Source of the DNA: Chrysophaeum taylorii
Taxonomy: Eukaryota > Sar > Pelagophyceae > Pelagomonadales > Pelagomonadaceae
Assembly: GCA_029834535.1 (NCBI GenBank)
Contig: JAQMWT010000111.1
Coordinates: 1 to 64,000, forward strand
DNA: 64,000 nucleotides
Reading direction: 5' to 3'
Shown: piece after piece, positions 55,550-64,000 of the stretch
Layout: every line of letters begins with the position of its first letter
How positions within the stretch are numbered: the first letter of the stretch is position 1
Translations under genes and position numbers: made by a program
Notes under the pieces: model-generated
Seen by the model: only the letters and a program-made list of their open reading frames with translations
The model's database searches: none
What the model was told of the DNA's origin: nothing

Positions 55550-57539
55550 CTATGAGAAAGATGGTGGTCCTCTGAAGCAATATATTTGTCTTTCAAAGAA
55601 AGTCGGTCGCAAAATGGGCCGTAAGTGACACAGTTGGGCATGAAAAGGGCACACTGTTTCTGTAGGTATTGAATGGGGGAAGAATGCCGTGAGCTGTGTC
55701 AACCGGAGGGTAGGCTTGCACGAGCCAGAGATAACCTTGGAACAAATCGAGATGGAGTGTTTTATCGGTGGGGGATTATCGCAGGCAGTGAGCGTGTAAG
55801 TAGATCCAAACGCTTCAAGTGAAGCTTGGTAGTTGCTGGCCTTATTTTCAACTAGTAGGTTACCCTCGGAATGGTGTCCACCAGTGAGAAGGTGAATGTT
55901 GAATGTAGATGATGAATTTGCAAGAAATAACCTAGGTACGGGTTGGTTAGTTTCGAAAATAGTTACATAATAGGACACAGATGTGGGTGTGTTCGGTGAA
56001 ATTTTGGCGAACAGATTATACGAAGTAACGATTGCGTTGAGGCGAATGGGATTAGAAGATCCCGATAACGGTCGATTGGAGGATCTCATAAAGCCCAGGT
56101 GGCGATAAGTGCATACAGAATGAGATTTGTGAGTAGTTTGTTCGAGAGCTTGCTGTGAATGAAGCCTGAGAAACAGAAGATTCAAGGTCTCAAGCTCATA
56201 GAGGCTTAGCCGAACGGAACCTGTACGTGAGTATAAAGGAAAGGTCTTTGGTGAGTGGACGAGTGGTGGATCGGAATAAACGCGAATCCAGTCTTTGGCT
56301 AAGGTCTTAGGCAGCCAGAGCGTTTTAGAAATGGAATCGATGTCGTCTGCAATGTCCAGGAAGCGCTTGGGGTGTTGATTCGGCCAGGACAGCATATCAA
56401 TGGAACCTGTGTTGTACCTGCGAGCAACGCAGATCCATCGTTCCCGAGACTGATAGTCGCCACAGAGGTAGGCAGGAAAGCGGTCAACCACATCAACGGT
56501 GTACTGTAGTGTGGTGTGAATGAGGTTAGTCACGGAGATGTGACCCCGGTGGACCTGCTTGAGCGGAGGCGTCATCTCCGCTAACAGAATCCGAGGTTTC
56601 ATTAAATTGATGACAGAGAGCATACTGTCGAAAAGAGCGTCGTCGAACAGGCTAACCAAATCGGATATCTTGGTGCTCTTTAGCAGGTTCCGATTTGTAC
56701 AAGGGGTGTAATCTCTATGATGTCACAATATAGATTCTGTCTTTCTTCTTCCGACATAGCAGGAGGTGGTTGATGAAAGAGGGAAGGGATTGAAAAATGA
56801 CAACATCAGGGAATCGTTTACGTAACATGCGCACAAGAGTATCATCAGACTCGACAACAACTTTGACATTGATGTTCAAGACCAAGTCATCATTGGCTTG
56901 TGACAGAAACGCAGGAGTTGATAACCCATAACATTGTAGAATAACGGGTGGTTTGCGAGAATTGCTATGTGCGGTCGATAAGAACACTGGTCGGGAATGT
57001 AGTCAAGTAAGCGGAACGGTATTTTGCCCAACGTACTCGTTTTACTTCCGGAGGTTGAGCAGGAGGGTACGCAGCAAAGGGCGCGTAGGGAGCTTCTTGA
57101 CCAGGTAGTTGTAATAGTGACGCAAGTCGCAATTTTCGTTGTACCTCTTCAGAGGAAATGCAAGTGAACGTAATTCGATGTTCCTATCGCGCGCAATATC
57201 GTATGGCAGACAAGGTAATGCGGGTAAATCGTGATCCACGAAGTGGATGGGTACTTCCACGTCTTTGTCAATGAGACTGGTCAAGTGAGACATATTGGGT
57301 TGTTCACTGTCGTTCAGGGTGACAGTCAACCGAGCCTTGTTCCACTCTGGTGCGCGCAGAATAAATAGGTGTCGTCCTTGCACCGGTTTAAGAAACAAAG
57401 CATAGTCCAGTTTCACATATCCGATGCCAGGGTGATTGGGTAGTGGAGACACAATGTTCTTCGTTAGCATGATGTGCGATACCTGTTGTTGGCCTGTGGC
57501 AGTTTGGACAACACGGGCACATTTGGTATCAATTGGCAC
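55550..57539 (-). pseudogene. Copia copy 2, protease-to-integrase spacer
   Basis: Two long frames (57539-57042 and 56659-55550) parallel the decayed stretches of copy 1 (31811-33180) and copy 3 (45995-47214). Typical segments are GYVKLDYALFLKPVQ, AYLCGDYQSRERWICVARRYNTGSIDMLSWP and YSRTGSVRLSLYELE. No known domain is recognised, although its presence in three copies shows it belongs to the family. It may be an unusually long pre-integrase region. Confidence 0.6.
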
Positions 57540-57553
57540 GATGTGATTCGGTA

Positions 57554-57742
57554 CTAGAGATAGAAAATTTGAATTGGGGTTAGTACCCCCTATTCCAGGG
57601 TTAACTTTAGCACCTTTTGATTTAAGAAAACGCTGTGTTATTCACACCGGCTGTCCTCGTTCTAGGAGACAGATTCGAGGGCAGACTACCACTGCTCTCT
57701 CGCTCTGCTGAAGGGTAACACAGTAGAAATTACTGTTCTCTA
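57554..57742 (+). repeat. Short LTR, type C, copy 1
   Basis: This 189-bp repeat, TAGAGATAGAAAAT...TTACTGTTCTCTA, is found inverted at 62368-62563. It stands directly before the gag of a second copia family and is read as its 5' LTR. TAGAGA/TCTCTA ends are unusual, because most LTRs end in TG...CA. Confidence 0.65.
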
Positions 57743-60700
57743 GGTATTGGGCACCAGTCCCGGTATCAGCAGAGCCCCAGGATTTCCAGAAGAGTCCCGC
57801 CGCTCCCTGACGTTCCTGAACCCAAGCAAAATGCCAGCCAATCAAGAACTCCAAAAGGAGATAAGAGAACAAGAAGCTCGCTTAGAAGCCAAGTACCAAA
57901 GAGACATGCAACAACAAGCTCAAGCGTACGAAGCCCGGCATCAAAAAGAGATTCAAAACCAAGAAGTTCGCTTGAGGGCAGAGATGAGGGCAGAATTCAA
58001 TGCTCAATTCAACGCGTTCGCCGCCCAAATGCAAGCAACGCAAGCACCACCACCTGCCGTCGCTGCTGCGGCTCCACCCCCCACTCCAGCTCAACAAGAC
58101 CCCAAGACCAAGGCTAACACCTTTAGTGACCCACCTAGCGCCGTCCTCAAGTCAATGGACTCAGCGCAAGTCACGCCCCAAATGCTTTCGTTTCGTGTTA
58201 TGTAGCTGTTCGTTGAACATCTGATGCCTGAAACAGGCATAGCACAATACTTTTTGCAGGGCTTCTACACGTGGGAATCCGTCTTGCGTGGATCTAACGA
58301 TCTCGCTGACGCTCTTCTCAGCCACTGCATCAAGGAATACGATAAGGATCCCGACAACCACTCTACCGCCGGGAACACGCAAGATTTCCAAGGCCGTTAC
58401 GTCTACTACAAGGGTACTTACCGCAAGTTCGGCAAACACTTCTTGGAGAACGTCTACGAGCCAAAGCTCCAAGAACTTAAAGACCAAGACAAGGACCCGA
58501 CCGATACGACAAAAGGCAAGTTATATCCAATCACCCAACCCCACCTCCAAGGTAAAGAAGCCGACTTCATCGTATATCTCCGCGAGACCGTACACCCCCT
58601 ATTTCGCCGTTTCCTACATGCCGGTAGCGACTCCGTCGAGCACCCAGCATACGACGAAATCGACGCACTCGGATCCTCCTACCCGATAGGACTCGAATTA
58701 GTGCTTCAAGTTCGCCTAGCACTCGACAAGCACGCGGGCCAGAACCACATCCACCGTGCGCATTATGTTTACAATGCCTTTCTGGACACGCCGTTTAACC
58801 CTGAAATACACGAGCCAGCTCACTACATTGACTACATGCGCCATGTCCAGCAGCAACTGCGCCAGATAACAACCGACGCTTCTCTCCAACTTCCCGACAA
58901 CAAGATCCTCAGGGAAATCCACCAAATGCTTCGCTTCAAGTACCCCCCAAGCTTGCTTGACTCCCGCGCCCCAACCCACATTAAGGGGTTCGCGCGTCTT
59001 GCCAGCTGTCTGCGTACTCCAAACGACTCGCTGTTACTCGACGAAGACAAGGAAGCCATCAATCACCTCCCCAAGCTGATCGCTCGCATCACAGTCATCT
59101 CCACCTTTGAGCGCAACTTTTGGGCTCACCTTAAGCCTCATCCCACCCTCAACTTCAAGCCGTTGCGGTTCGTCACTGACTTTGGTCGTCTACCGACTAA
59201 GGACAAGGATAATCCACGTCTTCGCTCCCGCCGTCATGGCCTCCACTTCACCGAGGAAGAAGACACCGCCTCTGAAGATGACATCCCACCGGATCCCAAT
59301 GAAGCCTCCAACGACGACACCGACCCTGTTGCCGTCTTTCTCACTGAAGCCAACCTCGATGAAGATGACGACAATGATCTGATCCAACACCTTCACGCCT
59401 ATAGGAAGAAACAGCTCGCGCGACATCCCAACAAGCCCCTTCCAAAAAAGCCTCCGAATCATCGCTCTCCGTCGTACTATGACATCAATGACAGTCCAGA
59501 GCCCAAGGCCACCCCTGTCACCCCAACGAAGACCAAGCAAAATCCCCGTGCTGCTCCTGTCACCCCCGACAAACGCGAGCACCCCCACCTTCGCAAGGTC
59601 ACCTTTCCAACCCAACCGCATCCACCCAAGCCATCTACTCCTGACCAACGATTCAAGGTCCCCCTTCGTGAAGTCCGTCGCAAGCTCCAAACCATGCGGA
59701 ATCTCAGCCACACCGGTCGCCAACATACGTCCAGCTCCGAGCGTATGAACAAGCTAATCAACCTCATCACCACCATCTCCGATGAGATACTTCTCTCCGA
59801 AGCAGATTGCGATGCCGAAGAGTTTCTTCAGGTGCTATCGTCCGATCCTCAGGATGATCCACCTGATGAGGGCGAAACTGACGAAAAAGATGACCAAGGC
59901 CATCTCGGTTTCTATGATGATCACGGACATCTAGGCCTCTACGACGACACCATCCCCGAAATCCACGATGAAGATGATTCCGCCGAAGACTACGCACAAC
60001 GTCACAGTGACTACATGCGTGCTCTCCACCAGAGTCAGCTTTTTCGCTGATGGTTGCCGACGACGCCTGTGCCGCCAACCACATCTTACTCAATCAGGCA
60101 CCAAGCCTCACGATGGCGAATTTCCCGACCTCAACAATATCTCCCAGAGTCGTAGATTTTCTTTGTGCAACTTACACTCCAGGCAAGACCTCAAAGAAGA
60201 CTAACTCGCTGCACGGATGCAATGGACCCGGCACTGAAACTTCATTAATTGACGGTGGCGCATCCTTTTGCTTCACTCGCACAATTCAACACTTTGTTCC
60301 CGAGTCCATACGCCGGATTCCCGAACACACCATACGTATGGGAAAAGGCACCTTGACCAGCCATTTCATCGGTGTCAAACCGCTGTACTTGCAGGCCGCA
60401 GGTCTCTCCTCAAAGGATATAAAAGAATCCACAGGTTACGCCCTATATCTTGTATTTCTGGTCGTCCCGCAATTCCGCAAAGGTCTTCGGGTTATCGCGA
60501 CATCACAGCTCAAAGCTCCGAATGTTCAAACAACCGACACTCCATTGCCACGCGCACCATACCTGTACGAGCTTATGAACACGTCGACCGCGGATCCTCA
60601 CGATTATAAGACGCTTCTAGGAAAAACAGCAATAGTTCTCGCCAATCGCCGAACGACTGGCTTGTTGTCCCTGCCGTCTCATCCGAAGCAAACATTCCGC

Positions 60701-60945
60701 GCTGTGGTTAGTTTTCACACCGGCACACGAATGTCACTCAAGGATGAACTTGCACACATCACACAGCATGTCGCCAAGACACGCTCGCAATCCCACCTGT
60801 TGGATTTTGCTAAGCTACAGCATCATTCCATATTCCTCCAGGAACTCATTAGCCTCCCGCGTACTGTCGTCCAATTTGCTTTCACTGGCTCAGCGGACCT
60901 CACTGTGCAAGCACAACCCCCTCCGCTAAAAACAGCCATTATTGC
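57743..60945 (+). mobile_element. Second Ty1/copia family, 5' part: gag and protease (fossil)
   Basis: After LTR C comes a Gln/Glu-rich coiled-coil ORF (57832-58205), a large gag-like ORF (58224-60050) and the start of pol (60050 onward) with a retropepsin-like LIDGGAS (about 60250) and VVPQFRKGLRVIATSQL, typical of copia protease to pre-integrase. The copy loses its own pol at about 60945, where gypsy integrase-tail sequence begins. It has about two breaks apart from that replacement. Confidence 0.65.
58224..60050 (+). CDS. Gag-like protein of second copia family (608 aa)
   Basis: This open frame overlaps the following pol frame at ATGG. The first half is helix-rich and capsid-like. The second half is disordered, with acidic and Lys/Pro-rich stretches (PKKPPNHRSP, VTPTKTKQNP) and two near-copies of an HGHLG-containing unit (HLGFYDD, HLGLYDD). 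No zinc knuckle is seen. The basic Pro-rich tail may bind nucleic acid. It belongs to a fossil element and is not a host gene. Confidence 0.6.
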   Translation: MPETGIAQYFLQGFYTWESVLRGSNDLADALLSHCIKEYDKDPDNHSTAGNTQDFQGRYVYYKGTYRKFGKHFLENVYEPKLQELKDQDKDPTDTTKGKLYPITQPHLQGKEADFIVYLRETVHPLFRRFLHAGSDSVEHPAYDEIDALGSSYPIGLELVLQVRLALDKHAGQNHIHRAHYVYNAFLDTPFNPEIHEPAHYIDYMRHVQQQLRQITTDASLQLPDNKILREIHQMLRFKYPPSLLDSRAPTHIKGFARLASCLRTPNDSLLLDEDKEAINHLPKLIARITVISTFERNFWAHLKPHPTLNFKPLRFVTDFGRLPTKDKDNPRLRSRRHGLHFTEEEDTASEDDIPPDPNEASNDDTDPVAVFLTEANLDEDDDNDLIQHLHAYRKKQLARHPNKPLPKKPPNHRSPSYYDINDSPEPKATPVTPTKTKQNPRAAPVTPDKREHPHLRKVTFPTQPHPPKPSTPDQRFKVPLREVRRKLQTMRNLSHTGRQHTSSSERMNKLINLITTISDEILLSEADCDAEEFLQVLSSDPQDDPPDEGETDEKDDQGHLGFYDDHGHLGLYDDTIPEIHDEDDSAEDYAQRHSDYMRALHQSQLFR

Positions 60946-62036
60946 AGGTGGACTTCACCAAGAAGGCTTTACCTCTGTTCGCAAACGCTTCGACAGCCGT
61001 GTTGATGTGGGGTATGAAGAAGGTTCACATGTTCTGCTCTACATCCCTTTTCTTCAGAACAAGCTTCGACCGGAATGGCGCGGTCCATTCGTTGCTTTGG
61101 AACGTTTGTCCCCGGTCACTTACAGGATTGAGTCTCTTGATTCTCCTCCTGAACGCCGTTGTGTTCATGTTAGTCAGATCACCCCTGTGGTGGTTTCTCC
61201 AGTGGTCGATCGAGCTGTGCCCAAGCCCAAGGAGACATTTCGGGATGATTACAAGCATGGTAAGTTCGTTATCTTTCGGATTCCGGATAACAAACGGTCC
61301 GATTGGCGAAAGAAGATTTACGTCGCTGAAGTTTATGAACCCTATGATTTTGTGCATGATCGAGTCGCTCTGCATTTCTACGCTGATCTTGGTCCCCATG
61401 ACAAGGTTTCTTATTACAAGCCTACCTCACATCTCTCTGCTCGCAAGCTTAAGCCGGAATACAAGGACGTGGACGGTCGCAGTTTCACCGACAAGACCAA
61501 GGTCAACAACAGTACCACTCCTTGTGTCACCGACTTCGCCCCGCATGAGATCGATGTGTTGATTCCTGAGTTCACTTTGTGTGGTGGACGCGTTCCTTAA
61601 CCTGTCCTTGAACGTGTATACAAGAAGATTCGTTCCCGAGACGCTCATTCAGCCAAGGTTCGTGCTTCTCGCCGGACTCGCCGAGGGCAGCTCGTGTTCT
61701 CACCAGGGGAGTCCTGTGGCGGCAACTCCTGACCGCTGAGGCTTACCCTCCCTTTCTCGAGGCTTGATACCGTTCAACGGGACGCCTTTCCCTACCTTCC
61801 TAGTGACATCATACCTCTCTCTTGTGAGAAGCATTCCTGCAGTATTATTGTAGCATTCTTGCTAACATATGCCATCTCACCATCTTGTTGAGAGGCTTGG
61901 TGAGCGTGAGCAAGGCGTGTGGCGAGCATGTCCGACCCCGAGTCCGTGTTTTCCTCGTTCAGTGAGGTCTAGGACGAGTCGGTGAGTACCCCCTTTGTCA
62001 CCCGGGGGTCGGGAGTGGTTTTTCTGTGCCGCCATA
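60946..62036 (+). mobile_element. Ty3/gypsy fragment: integrase tail and 3' region
   Basis: From about 60990 the sequence encodes a gypsy integrase C-terminus (LRPEWRGPFVALERLSPVTYRI, then KHGKFVIFRI and KKIYVAEVYEPYDF) closely similar to the tail of the gypsy pol at 25040-25450. The frame runs to 61600, with non-coding sequence to about 62036. Reverse transcriptase and the integrase core are absent, so this is a remnant within a copia element. Confidence 0.7.
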
Positions 62037-62367
62037 GATGACTCCGCCGAAGACTACGCACAACGTCACCACGACTACATGCGTGCTCTACACCAGAGTC
62101 AGCTTTTTCGCTGATGGTTGCCGACAACGCCTGTGTCGCCAACCACATCTTGCTCAATCAGGCACCAAGCCTCGCGATGACGAATTTCCCGACCTCATCA
62201 ACAATCTCACCCAGAGTCGCAGATTTTCTTTGTGCCACTTGCGCTCCAGGAAAGACATCCAAGAAGACTAACTCGCTGCACGGACGCAATGGACCCGGCA
62301 CTGAAGCTTCTTTAATTGACGGTGGGGCATCATTTTGCTTCACTCGCACAATTCAGCACTTTGTTCC
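62037..62367 (+). pseudogene. Second copy of copia gag/protease junction
   Basis: It repeats 59974-60305 with few differences, up to LIDGGASFCFT and the following residues. Together with the gypsy fragment this looks like an insertion or recombination between two copies of the same copia family. Confidence 0.75.
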
Positions 62368-62563
62368 TAGAGAACAGTAATCACAACTGTGTTACCCTTC
62401 AGCAGAGCGTGAGAACAGTGGTAGTCTGTCCTCGAATCTGTCTCCTAATCGAGGACAGCCGGTGTGAATAACACAGCGCTTTCTTAAATCAAAGCGTGGC
62501 AAAGTTAAGGGAACTAACCCTAGAATAGGGGGTACTAGCCCTAATTCGGATTTTCTATCTCTA
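62368..62563 (-). repeat. Short LTR, type C, copy 2
   Basis: This is inverted relative to 57554-57742. On the minus strand it lies about 40 bp after the stop of a copia pol, the position of a 3' LTR. Confidence 0.7.
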
Positions 62564-64000
62564 CGCCCTCGCAGATTGAACGCGGCGAGCGAAATCTGGA
62601 TCAAACTAAGCAGGAAGCGTCTTACCATCGACAAGAATGTAGAGAGTGTTCTGGACAGACTCGTACGGTGGGAGAGTAGCTGCAAGAGTAACTTGATGTG
62701 AAGGTGGTGAGGATGAGGTGGAGTGAACACCGTAGGCGTTTTCGAACTTGTGGAATAAATTGCATGAAAGGAGCTTCGAAAAATGATCAGCGACCTGGTA
62801 GAGAGTAGGACACCAGAGAGGTCTAATGATCGAATTAGCTTGGTAGTCGCGAATGCGAAATTCTCGTAAATTGATATGACGAGAAGGAGCACTGACTTTA
62901 GGATGATTAGCGACATGTAATGCTAGCGTTATCAATAAGCAGGGGGATAGCGTGAGCTTGATCACATTAAACAGATAAGGGTGAGAGGAGAAAAGCTTGT
63001 AAAACCAGTGACATTCATCGGCGGCTGCGCTGGCGGCGATGAGTTCAGCTTCCATGGTGCTTTTGGCAGTAAGAGTTTGTCGTTTGCTAGACCAAAATAC
63101 GAGATTGCCAAAGACGAAGATACATGCACCAGAATTAGATCGCAAGCGAGGGTCAGAACGATGAGCTAAACTTGCATCAGTAAAACAAATAATAGGTGAA
63201 CGAAGGTGATGCAGTTCAGGATAGCGGGTGATCAGATGCTGAATAAAGGGGGTAATTGAGGGGCTGTCGGATGAATAGTCGAGTGAGTCATTCGGAGTGC
63301 CCTTTAAGTAGCGAAGTAAAACATATGAGTGTGAAAGGTGGGTCTGGTCGGGGTTGTGCATGCCCTTGCAGCATTTGTTGCACAAGGTGGTGATATCAGG
63401 CCGACATGTGACAGACAAGTAAATGCTAGTGCCACAGTAGAAAGGGAAGATTTTGCGTAATACGTATAAGGTAGTAGCCAAGTCTGAGAGAAGTTTAGTA
63501 GAAGGTTTTCGGGCGAGGATGTCCGAATAGGGGACGTCTAGACTATGTGGGTTGAGCTTATGCTCAGCAAGCATCTTGGTGATCTTCGCTGCTACATTCA
63601 TAGTGAGATGACCAGCGGAGACATTGTAGTGAACATCGATGCCAAGAAAGGATCTGATGTTGTCATGCCACGTACCTTTGCCATATTCCTTCTCCAGAGC
63701 AGTGCGAAGAGATGTAATCTTGGCAGTGTTGGTACCAGTGATCAATAGGTCATCGACTGAAACGGATAGTAAAACCCATTTGTTGATAGATCGATCTCAA
63801 TTGATATAGACACAAGTATCGACTTGTGAGCGTTCGAACTCATGTTGTCGAAGAAACGAGTCGAGTTAGATGTTCCAAAACAAAGCTGACTGTTTGAGGC
63901 CATAGGGAGTCTTGGCGAGTCGGAGAGCGAGCTTCGACCCTGGATGGTTCTTCTGTATCTGCTGGATAAGATTTTGCGAGACACGTATTCCTCGAGGGAA
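62564..64000 (-). mobile_element. Second Ty1/copia family: reverse transcriptase and RNase H (fossil, runs off window)
   Basis: On the minus strand, a copia reverse transcriptase with LAKTPYGLKQSALFW and a VDDLLITGTN segment leads into RNase H (ICFTDASLAHRSD, FWSSKRQTLTAKSTMEAEL, KLLSCNLF near the end). It ends 40 bp before LTR C2. The copia family differs from copies 1-3. It has about two breaks in the visible part. Confidence 0.8.

Larger units (their letters stand above)
50081..57553 (-). mobile_element. Ty1/copia retrotransposon, copy 2 (fossil, both ends missing)
   Basis: On the minus strand it reads from the protease-integrase spacer (57539-55550) through integrase (55169-54192) and reverse transcriptase (51862-50560) to the start of RNase H near 50090. 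It parallels copy 1 closely, for example AHYRGAKIV and TFSPMATMTAIRV-like segments. It carries a 1.45-kb DNA transposon in the integrase-to-RT linker and the second GC-rich repeat near the RT end. No LTR of its own remains. It has about five or more breaks besides the insertions. Confidence 0.82.

Noticed and set aside
21454-64000. CRISPR arrays or bacterial-type operons
   Set aside because: No regularly spaced short repeats were seen, and all coding content is eukaryotic retroelement or transposon sequence.

Overview
The window is nuclear DNA from a eukaryote that builds cilia or flagella. It carries a nearly complete intraflagellar-transport dynein heavy chain gene (cytoplasmic dynein 2, DYNC2H1 type) with GT-AG introns, followed by more than 40 kb of nested Ty1/copia and Ty3/gypsy LTR retrotransposons. 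A flagellated microbial eukaryote (protist, alga or zoosporic fungus) fits best. The sequence alone does not fix the lineage.

Region 1 (1-1954) is a tandem duplication of a unit of about 0.8-0.9 kb, ending in short GTGAACTTACTGG-type repeats, with two small tandem repeats between the copies. No gene is recognised there.

Region 2 (1955-21329, + strand) is the dynein gene. Nine exons and eight introns (38 bp to 2.7 kb) give one continuous reading frame of 5306 codons plus stop. The main discovery is that this frame contains two large inteins, about 661 and 900 residues, both inside the AAA1 motor ATPase. Intein 1 lies 18 residues after the Walker A P-loop. Intein 2 begins exactly at the Walker B segment (before CFDEFNR). 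They are separated by only 24 dynein residues. Each starts with Cys, ends in Gly-Asn and is followed by a conserved native dynein Cys. Each is itself interrupted by a spliceosomal intron, and another intron lies one base before the intein 2 border. Removing both leaves a dynein of about 3745 residues. The motor could hydrolyse ATP properly only after two protein-splicing events.

Region 3 (21454-57553) is a nest of one copia superfamily. It includes a long + strand copy (21747-40653), a second + copy (about 42134-47580), a head-to-head pair of 3' ends (47581-50080) and a minus-strand copy (50081-57553). Their primer-binding site matches the anticodon stem-loop of initiator tRNA-Met rather than a tRNA 3' end, and they carry an additional coiled-coil ORF after RNase H. 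Into the first copy a Ty3/gypsy element (24672-31810, minus strand) inserted with a 4-bp target duplication. This gypsy element carries a cytosine-C5 DNA methyltransferase region where gag and protease would normally be. A 1.45-kb DNA transposon (52767-54218) sits in the minus-strand copia copy, and a GC-rich short repeat occurs twice.

Region 4 (57554-64000) is a mosaic of a second copia family (short LTRs that start TAGAGA) and a fragment of gypsy integrase tail. All retroelements are treated as fossils. Except for the gypsy pol frame they look broken many times. No rRNA gene, tRNA gene or CRISPR array was seen.
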